From: QHXW01 sp035297145
GTDB lineage: Bacteria > Acidobacteriota > Terriglobia > Bryobacterales > Bryobacteraceae
Reading direction: 5' to 3'
NCBI GenBank assembly: GCA_035297145.1
Contig: DATGZN010000084.1
Location: forward strand, 1 to 64,000
Length of the DNA stretch: 64,000 nucleotides
Shown here: positions 15,766 through 22,769 of the stretch, piece after piece
Numbering within the stretch: the stretch's first letter is position 1
Layout: each line of letters begins with the position of its first letter
Program-made: the position numbers and the translations under genes
Notes under the pieces: generated by a model
Database searches by the model: none
What the model was told of the DNA's origin: nothing
What the model saw: the letters and a program-made list of their open reading frames with translations, nothing else

Positions 15766-16791
15766 CTATCTAGCGAGAAACTGCGCAATCGCTGCGCCAA
15801 TCTTGGCAGATTCGCAATCCGTTACCACGTGGCCGCAATCGCTATCTAATTCCATCGTGGAGGCGCCCAGCATTCGCGCGAAGGCGAGTGCAGGCGTGGG
15901 GTTCACCATGTGATCCTGCAAGCCCACAACAACCAGCACGCGCGCCTTCACGGCCGCCGCGGCTTTCGACATGTCGCCGTCGAACGGGCGAGATACGTCG
16001 TGACCCATCATGGCCTGGGCCTGACGAATCCAGTTATTGGCGTCGAAGCCGTGAATGGAGCCGGATTCCTCAGCATCAAGAAATCTCTGAAAGTCTTCCG
16101 GCTTGGTATGTGCCACGCGATAGGCGGGGGTCTGGATGGCCAGCGCCTCGATGTCTGCGCGCGTTCGCAGGCCTGCTTCGGGAGGCGAGGTGTAGTCGCC
16201 GCCTTTCCAGTTCGCGTCCGCTTGAATCGCATGGATGCCCGTCTGCCACAACAGCAGGTCGTAGGAAGTGAGCTTGGGCGAGCCGACGATCGGAATCACG
16301 CAATCCATGAAATCAGGATACGCCACCATCCACTGGAACGACTGCATTCCGCCCATCGAAATGCCCATGACGGCGCGCAGGTGCGGGAGGTGCAGCACAT
16401 CTTGAGCCAACTGGTGCTGCGAATTGACCATATCGCGAATCGCGAGCGCTGGAAACTTCATGTGCGGCCGGGTATCGCTATTGGAGGGAGACGTGGAGAC
16501 GCCATCGCCCAGCGCGTCGACGGCAATGACAAAGTATTTCGACGAGTCGATCAGCTTGCCGGGCCCGATGAGCGAGACCAGGTCTTCGGTGGTTCCGCCA
16601 AACCAAGTGGGAAAAAGGACGGCATTGGATTTCTCTGCATTCAATTTGCCGAACGTCCGGTAAGCTACCCGGCAGTTCTGTAAAGTTGCTCCGCTTTCCA
16701 AGCGGAAATCACCGAGGGTAGCGAAGTGAAGCTCCTGGGCAAAAAACGGCGCGGCACAAAGGCCTGTTGCGAGCAGTAATCGGATCCGCAC
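15766..16791 (-). CDS. Exported alpha/beta hydrolase related to homoserine O-acetyltransferase
   Basis: 341 residues. A signal peptide (MRIRLLLATGLCAAPFFAQ) precedes a MetX-like hydrolase: TLQNCRVAYRTFGKL, VLFPTWFGGTTED, IAVDALGDGVSTSP, the nucleophile elbow VMGISMGGMQ (Ser145), VVVGLQDHMVNP (Asp) and DSDCGHVV (His). True MetX enzymes are cytosolic, so a secreted copy is more likely an esterase or amidase than a methionine-pathway enzyme. Cotranscription with the phospholipase-like gene suggests a shared role in lipid or ester breakdown. Confidence 0.75.
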   Translation of the reverse strand: MRIRLLLATGLCAAPFFAQELHFATLGDFRLESGATLQNCRVAYRTFGKLNAEKSNAVLFPTWFGGTTEDLVSLIGPGKLIDSSKYFVIAVDALGDGVSTSPSNSDTRPHMKFPALAIRDMVNSQHQLAQDVLHLPHLRAVMGISMGGMQSFQWMVAYPDFMDCVIPIVGSPKLTSYDLLLWQTGIHAIQADANWKGGDYTSPPEAGLRTRADIEALAIQTPAYRVAHTKPEDFQRFLDAEESGSIHGFDANNWIRQAQAMMGHDVSRPFDGDMSKAAAAVKARVLVVVGLQDHMVNPTPALAFARMLGASTMELDSDCGHVVTDCESAKIGAAIAQFLAR

Positions 16792-16864
16792 GCCCTTCAG
16801 CTTTTCAAAAGCGGACCGCCGCCGTCAATTGGGGCGGACTAACATAGTAATAGAGCGCACCACC

Positions 16865-17962
16865 GTGCCGTTGGTCCCACCTTACATCGCCTCACTCCGC
16901 CCGTACGAAGCCGGCCGGAGCGCCGAAGAGGTGGAACGCGCGTACGGCGTGACGCAAGCGGTTAAACTGGCGTCGAATGAAAATCCGCTCGGACCCTCGC
17001 CGGTGGCGCTGGAGGCCATGCGGCAGTGCACCGCGCGCCTCCATCTCTACCCTACGGGCGGGCTGGAACTGCGCCAGGTACTCGCAAGGGAGTACGACGT
17101 GAAGGTCGAGAACGTCATTGCCGGCAGCGGGTCGGAGGGCATCATGTCCAACATCATTCGCGCGTTCCTTTGCGATGACGATGAGGTGCTCACCACGGAA
17201 GCGGCGTTCATCGGTTTTCAGGTGCTCGCAAAATCACGCGGCGTAAAATATCGTACGGTTCCGTACGATAACTGGCGATATGATTTACCGGCGCTGGCGT
17301 CTCAGATCAACGAGCACACCAAGATCGTTTATCTGGCGAATCCCAACAATCCAACGGGAACGATCTTCACGCGCCACGAGTTTGACGAATTTTACAAGCA
17401 CGTACCGGAGCGTGTGCTGATTATTTTGGACGAAGCTTATTTCGAATACGCCAAGGATAACCCACGCTATCCCGACTCGATGCATTATCGCTACGACAAC
17501 GTCATCACGCTGCGAACGTTTTCCAAGATCTACGGTCTCGCGGGGGCACGCATTGGTTACGGGTTCGCGCACGAAGAACTGATCGCCAACCTGCTCAAGG
17601 TGAAGCTGCCGTTTGAGCCGAGTACTCTGGCACAAGCCGCGGGTATCGGCGCACTCGCCGACAAGGCGTTCCTGCATCACTCGCTCGAATTAAATGCCCG
17701 CGGTCTGAGGCTGCTGACGGGTGCACTCCAAGAGATGGGCCTGCACGTTATCCCGTCAGAGGCCAATTTTGTGATGGTTGAGTTGGCGGATGTGGAACAG
17801 GCCGCGCGCATTGTGGAAGATCTGCTCAGGCAAGGCGTGATCGTGCGTCCACTGAAGGCGTTCGGGCTGCCACAGTGCATCCGCATTTCGACCGGAACCG
17901 ATGAAGACAACGAGCGCTGCGTAGCTGCGCTACAAAGGGCCGTGCAGACGGCTGTGAAATAA
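16865..17962 (+). CDS. HisC-like aminotransferase, probably aromatic
   Basis: 365 residues from the GTG at 16865, which gives MPLVPPYIASLRPYE as in HisC homologues; an upstream TTG at 16829 is possible but adds unsupported residues. PLP fold type I marks: KLASNENPLGPSP, VIAGSGSEGIM, YLANPNNPTGTIF, ILDEAYFEYA, and RTFSKIYGLAGARIGYG with the PLP-binding Lys221. By sequence it is a histidinol-phosphate/aromatic aminotransferase. The neighbours are hpd, an FAH-family hydrolase, phhA and hmgA, so its job here is most likely tyrosine to 4-hydroxyphenylpyruvate. It heads the plus-strand operon and is two bases from hpd. Confidence 0.85.
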   Translation: MPLVPPYIASLRPYEAGRSAEEVERAYGVTQAVKLASNENPLGPSPVALEAMRQCTARLHLYPTGGLELRQVLAREYDVKVENVIAGSGSEGIMSNIIRAFLCDDDEVLTTEAAFIGFQVLAKSRGVKYRTVPYDNWRYDLPALASQINEHTKIVYLANPNNPTGTIFTRHEFDEFYKHVPERVLIILDEAYFEYAKDNPRYPDSMHYRYDNVITLRTFSKIYGLAGARIGYGFAHEELIANLLKVKLPFEPSTLAQAAGIGALADKAFLHHSLELNARGLRLLTGALQEMGLHVIPSEANFVMVELADVEQAARIVEDLLRQGVIVRPLKAFGLPQCIRISTGTDEDNERCVAALQRAVQTAVK

Positions 17963-17964
17963 GT

Positions 17965-19092
17965 ATGCAAGAACTAATCGAGAAATCTTCGCCGGCGAAA
18001 GCCGATTTTCTACCGCTTAATGGGACCGACCACGTCGAGTTCTATGTCGCCAACGCGCGCCAGGCAGCCTACTTCTACCGTGCTGCCTTCGGCATGCAAC
18101 TGGTGGCGTACAGCGGGCCTGAGACCGGAAGCCATGAGCGCGCGTCGTATGTCGTCCAGCAGAATAAAATCCGCTTCGTCCTCACGACGCCTTTACGCCC
18201 GGACAATGACATGGCGCAGCACATTCTCCGTCACGGCGACGGGGTGCACGATATCGCTCTCTGGGTGGACGATGCCGAGGCCGCCTACCGCGAAACAACG
18301 AAACGAGGAGCGCGCGGTGTTCGCGATCCGGAGGTGCTGCGCGATGCAACCGGCGAGGTGCGCGTGTCCGCGATCGCTGCCTACGGCGACACCATCCACT
18401 CGTTTGTCGAGCGCCGGAATTATCGCGGCGCTTTCCTGCCTGGCTACGTCGGGGTGACGGAAACAGATCGCGTCGCGCGGCCAGTTGGGCTGATACTTAT
18501 CGACCATATGGTGGGCAACGTCGGCTGGGGCGAGATGAACCGATGGGTGGAGTTTTACGAAAAGGTGATGGGATTCCGTCTTTACCAGCATTTCGACGAC
18601 AAGGACATCAGCACCGAATATTCCGCGCTCATGTCGAAAGTGATGTCCAACGGCAACGGCCGCGTGAAGTTTCCCATCAATGAACCGGCCGAGGGGCGCA
18701 AGAAGTCGCAGATCGAAGAGTATCTGGAGTTTTACAAGGGACCGGGCGTGCAACACATCGCAATGGCTACGGATGACATTGTGGCAACGGTTTCGAAATT
18801 GAGCGTACAGGGGGTGGAGTTCCTGCGCGTGCCTGGGACGTACTACGCGGATCTCGAGCGGCGCGCCGGCAAGATCGACGAGCCCGTTGGCAAGCTCGAG
18901 GAGCTGGGCATTCTGGTGGATCGTGACGACGAAGGCTACATGCTGCAAATCTTCACACGACCGGTTGAGGACCGGCCCACGCTGTTCTACGAGATCATCC
19001 AGCGCAAAGGCAGCCGCAGTTTTGGCAAAGGCAACTTCAAGGCGCTCTTCGAAGCCATCGAGCGTGAGCAGGAGTTGCGCGGTAACCTGTAA
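17965..19092 (+). CDS. hpd: 4-hydroxyphenylpyruvate dioxygenase
   Basis: 375 residues, two VOC domains. The C-terminal domain carries the iron ligands: His181 in LIDHMVGNV, His264 in GVQHIAMATDD and Glu343 in LFYEIIQRKGSRSFGKGNF. The last segment is the family's C-terminal gating helix region. The enzyme converts 4-hydroxyphenylpyruvate to homogentisate with molecular oxygen in the cytosol, the second step of tyrosine breakdown. It is preceded by the aminotransferase and followed after three bases by the FAH-family gene. Length and motifs are normal for the bacterial enzyme. Confidence 0.96.
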   Translation: MQELIEKSSPAKADFLPLNGTDHVEFYVANARQAAYFYRAAFGMQLVAYSGPETGSHERASYVVQQNKIRFVLTTPLRPDNDMAQHILRHGDGVHDIALWVDDAEAAYRETTKRGARGVRDPEVLRDATGEVRVSAIAAYGDTIHSFVERRNYRGAFLPGYVGVTETDRVARPVGLILIDHMVGNVGWGEMNRWVEFYEKVMGFRLYQHFDDKDISTEYSALMSKVMSNGNGRVKFPINEPAEGRKKSQIEEYLEFYKGPGVQHIAMATDDIVATVSKLSVQGVEFLRVPGTYYADLERRAGKIDEPVGKLEELGILVDRDDEGYMLQIFTRPVEDRPTLFYEIIQRKGSRSFGKGNFKALFEAIEREQELRGNL

Positions 19093-19095
19093 CGG

Positions 19096-20049
19096 TTGAA
19101 ACTGTCCTCGTTTGAAATCCGGACACACCTCGGCCGGCATCGCCGCTTGGGGGCAGTACTGGACGCGGGGATTCTGGATCTCAACTTTGCATGCGCCACG
19201 CGGCTGAAATCACATAAGCTCGCGGATGCGCTGCTGCCGGCCGGCATGCGAGAGTTTCTCGAAGGCGAGTCGGCTTCCATCACCGCCGCTCGCGAGGCAA
19301 TCGAGTTCTTTGAGTCGGCCGGCATACAACGCGGCCCGAACGATGAAACGCTGCTGTACTCGCCCTCCGAAATCAAATTGCTCACGCCGCTGCCCAATCC
19401 GGCTTCATTGCGCGATTTCTACGCGTTCGAAGCGCACGTGAAGAAGGGGTTCGAGAAGCGCGGCGAGCCCATGCCGCCCGAGTGGTACCAGATTCCCGTG
19501 TATTACAAGAGCGGGCATCACAATATCATCGGTACCGATGAGGACGTGCGCTGGCCATCATTCACGCAAAAGTTCGACTATGAATTGGAACTGGCAGCCA
19601 TCATCGGCAGGCAGGGGCGCAACATTCCCGCCGTACGTGCGGCTGAATACATCGCGGGCTACATGGTGATGAACGATTTCAGCGCGCGCGACATCCAGCG
19701 GCAGGAGATGAAAGTGCGGCTCGGCCCGGCAAAGGGCAAGGATTGGTGCACGGCGCTTGGACCGTATCTGGTGACACCAGATGAAATCGGCGATCCCTAC
19801 GACCTGCGCATGACCGCACGCGTCAATGGAGACTTATGGTCGGAGGGGAATTCGGGCACCATCTACTGGAAATTCGAGCAGATGATCGAGTTTCTCTCGC
19901 GGGACGACACGATTTATCCCGGCGACGTGATCGGCTCGGGGACGGTGGGCACGGGCTGCGGCCTGGAGCTGGATCGCTGGGTGAAGCGCGGCGATGTCAT
20001 GGAGCTGGAGATTGAGAAGATCGGGGTGCTGAGGAACCAGGTGGTGTGA
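19096..20049 (+). CDS. Fumarylacetoacetate hydrolase family protein
   Basis: 317 residues from a TTG codon three bases after hpd. FAH-fold marks: LRDFYAFEAHVKKGFEKRG, YYKSGHHNIIGTDEDV, FDYELELAAIIGRQGRN (metal-binding Glu pair), YMVMNDFSARDIQ (metal-binding Asp), GPAKGKDWCTALGPYLVT, and the GSGTVGTGCGLEL metal/active-site loop. Its place after hpd and near hmgA makes fumarylacetoacetate (or maleylacetoacetate) cleavage to fumarate and acetoacetate its likely reaction. It is shorter than the animal FAH (about 420) and nearer to the bacterial broad family, so the exact substrate is inferred from context. The N-terminal 100 residues are the usual SH3-like lead domain. Confidence 0.85.
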   Translation: MKLSSFEIRTHLGRHRRLGAVLDAGILDLNFACATRLKSHKLADALLPAGMREFLEGESASITAAREAIEFFESAGIQRGPNDETLLYSPSEIKLLTPLPNPASLRDFYAFEAHVKKGFEKRGEPMPPEWYQIPVYYKSGHHNIIGTDEDVRWPSFTQKFDYELELAAIIGRQGRNIPAVRAAEYIAGYMVMNDFSARDIQRQEMKVRLGPAKGKDWCTALGPYLVTPDEIGDPYDLRMTARVNGDLWSEGNSGTIYWKFEQMIEFLSRDDTIYPGDVIGSGTVGTGCGLELDRWVKRGDVMELEIEKIGVLRNQVV

Positions 20050-20066
20050 TGGGCGGCAATGCCGTG

Positions 20067-20954
20067 TCATTCCCGGTGGAGGAAACTGCGGAGATCGCGT
20101 TCGTTCACTGCGGGCTCGCCCGGCGCGACGTTGTCCAGCTTTCCTTCACGCATCCAGTGCTCCAGTTCATGCACCAGACTGAACAGGTGGTCGAATGAGT
20201 CCACGATGAACAGTAGCGGCTGGTAGTGATCGATTTCGAACGCCTGGTTGATGGCCCATTCAAGCTGGATCGGGTAGCGCTGCACGTCCGTCGATTCGAT
20301 GGCGTGCTCGATTTCGCCGAACGAGCTGAGCAATCCGCTGCCGTACACGCGCAAGCCGTCCTGCGCTCGCATCAGCCCGAATTCAATCGTGAACCAGAAG
20401 AATCGCGCCATCGCCCGGATGATGCTGGTCAATCGCCGTACCTGCTCGCGCTCATCCCGGATGCCTGCCACCAAGTCCGCAGCCGTGTGAGCGCATTCGC
20501 CGAAGCGCACCAATGTCTCGGCAAAGGCGCGGTCGGTATGCATGGGCACATGGCCAGCGACGTCGTGGAAGATGTCCGGCTCCGGAAGGTAATCGAGCCG
20601 GTCAGACGAGCGGATGGTGATTGTGGTTGGAAACGCACGGTTGCGCAAGCAGTCGAAGAAGAGGAACGCCGGGATGTAGCCACTGACCGCTTTCGCCTGA
20701 AATCCGGTGAGCGGCTGCAAAAATCGGTTCACCTCCTCCAGCTTGGGGACATGCAATGGGTCCAGACAGAGCGAGTGAATCCCCTCCAGGAAATGCTCAT
20801 TGCCGTAACGATCCCACCGCGGCGCCATGCGCGCAAATAGCCGCCGCCAGGCTTCGTGGTTCTCCTCTGAATAGAGTTCGTAGCGCTGTTTGATGAACGG
20901 CGCCTGGTTGGTGGTAAGTCCGGGAGCTTCGACAATCAAACTCTGCCGCGCCAT
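20067..20954 (-). CDS. phhA: Phenylalanine 4-hydroxylase
   Basis: 295 residues, only the catalytic domain. Pterin-dependent aromatic hydroxylase marks: SGYIPAFLFFDCLRNRAFP, DYLPEPDIFHDVAGHVPM with iron ligands His130 and His135, and FFWFTIEFGLM with ligand Glu191. Between His135 and Glu191 there are 56 residues, about 15 more than in the known bacterial enzyme, with extra sequence around AADLVAGIRDEREQ. It converts phenylalanine to tyrosine using tetrahydropterin and oxygen, feeding the operon beside it. It lies on the opposite strand, its stop 17 bases past the FAH-family gene and its start 72 bases from hmgA. A TAATAT hexamer at 20964-20969 ends nine bases before its ATG. Confidence 0.93.
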   Translation of the reverse strand: MARQSLIVEAPGLTTNQAPFIKQRYELYSEENHEAWRRLFARMAPRWDRYGNEHFLEGIHSLCLDPLHVPKLEEVNRFLQPLTGFQAKAVSGYIPAFLFFDCLRNRAFPTTITIRSSDRLDYLPEPDIFHDVAGHVPMHTDRAFAETLVRFGECAHTAADLVAGIRDEREQVRRLTSIIRAMARFFWFTIEFGLMRAQDGLRVYGSGLLSSFGEIEHAIESTDVQRYPIQLEWAINQAFEIDHYQPLLFIVDSFDHLFSLVHELEHWMREGKLDNVAPGEPAVNERDLRSFLHRE

Positions 20955-20963
20955 ACCGTCTTC

Positions 20964-20969
20964 ATATTA
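20964..20969 (-). promoter_or_regulatory. -10-like hexamer of phhA
   Basis: Read on the minus strand this is TAATAT, ending nine bases before the phhA ATG. It directly touches the palindrome at 20970-20989. Confidence 0.4.
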
Positions 20970-20989
20970 CCACCACATAATTGTGGTGG
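20970..20989. promoter_or_regulatory. Operator-like palindrome between phhA and hmgA
   Basis: CCACCACA, four bases TAAT, then TGTGGTGG: a perfect 8-bp inverted repeat in the 72-base gap between divergent genes. It abuts the phhA -10 hexamer and covers the place where the -35 regions of both promoters should be. A dimeric repressor or activator bound here could control both genes together. No regulator gene lies next to it. Confidence 0.6.
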
Positions 20990-21003
20990 CTACCAATCGC
21001 GGC

Positions 21004-21021
21004 TATTCTAACAACAGGAGG
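21004..21021 (+). promoter_or_regulatory. hmgA -10-like hexamer and ribosome binding site
   Basis: TATTCT at 21004-21009 is the likely -10 element. AGGAGG at 21016-21021 is a full Shine-Dalgarno sequence five bases before the hmgA ATG. Confidence 0.55.
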
Positions 21022-21026
21022 CAGGC

Positions 21027-22142
21027 ATGTATCCTCTCAAGAAGGGCAAAATTGCGACGCAGGCCCACGTCGGGCTTCCCAACGGGACATTTGAGGAGGA
21101 GCACGGGCGCAAGGGGTTCTACGGCAAGTCCGCGCACCTGTATCACGCGCATCCGCCGACCGGTTGGATTCGTTTCGAAGGCAAGCTGCGGCCGCACTGC
21201 TTCGATCTGAACCGGCTGGCGCCCACCGACCAGCACGATCCCGCGGGTATGCCCGTGGCTTTCCTCGGCAATCAGGATGTGACACTGTATGTCTCGCGGC
21301 GCTCCGATCCCATGCCGTTCTACTATCGCAACGCAGACGGCGATGAGCTGATCTTCGTGCATCGCGGCGAGGGAACCGTGGAGACCGACTTCGGGCCGAT
21401 GGAATTCGAGAAAGGCGACTACCTGAACATTCCGCGCGCCGTCACGTATCGCGTTATTCCGCGGACGCCCGACAATTTCTTTCTGATCGTCCAATCCAAG
21501 ACCGAATTCAATCAGCCCGACAAGGGACTCATCGGCCAGCATGCGCTTTACGACCCGGCGGCCGTCACGACGCCGGAGCCGGCGCCGATCCTGAACGACG
21601 ACCGCGAGTGGGAAGTGCGCATCAAAGTGGACGACGAGATCTCGAAGGTGGTTTATCCGTTTAATCCGATGGACGTGGTCGGCTGGAAGGGCGACCTGAC
21701 GGTGTGGAAGATCAACATGCGCGACATCCGGCCGATCATGAGCCATCGCGCGCACCTGCCGCCCAGCGCACATACCACATTCGTGACCGAAGGCGCGGTG
21801 GTTTGTAGTTTTCTCCCGCGGCCGCTGGAGCAGGATGAAGACGCGCTGCGCGTGCCGTTTTTCCACCGCAACACGGACTACGACGAGTTCATCTTCTATC
21901 ACGACGGCGACTTCTTCAGCAAAGACAACATAAAGCCGGGCTGGGCGACGCTGCATCCGCGCGGTATCCACCACGGGCCGCACCCCAAGGCGCTCGCCAA
22001 TCAGAAGAAAAAGACGCAGACAGACGAATACGCTGTGATGCTGGATGGTCTGAATCCCATTCAGGTGCTGCCTGCCGGCGATTCGGTAGAGTGGAAGGAG
22101 TATTGGATGAGCTGGATGGAGCCCGCGCCGGCCACGCGTTGA
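21027..22142 (+). CDS. hmgA: Homogentisate 1,2-dioxygenase
   Basis: 371 residues. Cupin-fold ring-cleaving dioxygenase with FAFLGNQDV-like lead (AFLGNQDVTLYVSRR), DELIFVHRGEGTVETDFG, and the iron site spread over HRAHLPPSAHTTF, PFFHRNTDYDEFIFYHDGDF (His and Glu) and TLHPRGIHHGPHP (His). It opens homogentisate to maleylacetoacetate in the cytosol. It is shorter than the roughly 430-residue proteobacterial enzyme but contains all metal segments. It starts a plus-strand trio with the flavin reductase-like and acyl-CoA synthetase genes. A perfect ribosome binding site supports the start. Confidence 0.93.
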   Translation: MYPLKKGKIATQAHVGLPNGTFEEEHGRKGFYGKSAHLYHAHPPTGWIRFEGKLRPHCFDLNRLAPTDQHDPAGMPVAFLGNQDVTLYVSRRSDPMPFYYRNADGDELIFVHRGEGTVETDFGPMEFEKGDYLNIPRAVTYRVIPRTPDNFFLIVQSKTEFNQPDKGLIGQHALYDPAAVTTPEPAPILNDDREWEVRIKVDDEISKVVYPFNPMDVVGWKGDLTVWKINMRDIRPIMSHRAHLPPSAHTTFVTEGAVVCSFLPRPLEQDEDALRVPFFHRNTDYDEFIFYHDGDFFSKDNIKPGWATLHPRGIHHGPHPKALANQKKKTQTDEYAVMLDGLNPIQVLPAGDSVEWKEYWMSWMEPAPATR

Positions 22143-22145
22143 GCT

Positions 22146-22769
22146 GTGATCATCAATCCTTCCGAAAACGACTTTCGCGACATTTATAAGCTCATGGTCG
22201 GCGTGATTGTTCCGCGGCCGATTGCATTTGTTTCCACTATCAGCGCCGACGGCATCCGCAATCTGGCCCCGTTCAGTTTTTTCACCGGCATCAGCGCCAA
22301 TCCCCCTGTGATCTGCTTCTCTCCCATGGTTCGCGGCAGTGACGGCGCGCGAAAAGATACGCTGCTTAACATCGAAGCCGTGCAGGAGTTCGTCGTGAAT
22401 GTGGTCTCGGAGGAATTCGCGGAAAAGATGAACATCTGCTCGGTCGAGTTTCCGCCGGAGGTGGACGAGTTTGAGATGTCCGGTCTGACACCCGTTGCAA
22501 GCGATCTGGTAAAGCCGCCGCGCGTTCAGGAATCGCATATCAGCATGGAGTGCCGGCTCATCCACATCGTGCACGTCAGCGCGAAACCGCTCGGTGGAAG
22601 TTTAGTGATCGGCGAAGTGCTTCGCTTCCATGTGGACGACGCCCTGATCGATGGTTACAAGATCGATCCCGACAAGCTGCACGCCATCGGCCGCATGGGC
22701 GGCCCGACTTACACGCGCACCACCGACCTGTTCGACATGGTGCGACCCAAGGCTGGCCAAATCAAATGA
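22146..22769 (+). CDS. Flavin reductase-like FMN-binding protein
   Basis: 207 residues from a GTG three bases after hmgA. Family marks: LMVGVIVPRPIAFVSTISADG (phosphate/flavin-binding strand), NLAPFSFFTGISANPPV, DGARKDTLLNIEAVQEFVVN and the C-terminal IGRMGGPTYTRTTDLFDM. Members bind FMN and either reduce it with NAD(P)H or act with it on aromatic compounds. In this cluster it could supply reduced flavin to an aromatic monooxygenase or handle an intermediate, though none of the recognised steps needs flavin. Its stop overlaps the next start (ATGA). Confidence 0.85.
   Translation: MIINPSENDFRDIYKLMVGVIVPRPIAFVSTISADGIRNLAPFSFFTGISANPPVICFSPMVRGSDGARKDTLLNIEAVQEFVVNVVSEEFAEKMNICSVEFPPEVDEFEMSGLTPVASDLVKPPRVQESHISMECRLIHIVHVSAKPLGGSLVIGEVLRFHVDDALIDGYKIDPDKLHAIGRMGGPTYTRTTDLFDMVRPKAGQIK

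Noticed and set aside
14708..15913. Long plus-strand open frame opposite the phospholipase-like gene
   Set aside because: Antisense shadow; the minus-strand product has a signal peptide and conserved His residues.
16865..17962. Histidine biosynthesis role for the HisC-like enzyme
   Set aside because: No other his genes are nearby, and it is coupled to hpd; an aromatic substrate is more likely.
21003..22574. Long minus-strand open frame opposite hmgA
   Set aside because: Antisense shadow with His/Arg-rich composition and no domain; hmgA is certain.
22550..22765. Extension of the acyl-CoA synthetase frame
   Set aside because: It is the shadow of the flavin reductase gene; the ATGA overlap gives a proper start at 22766.
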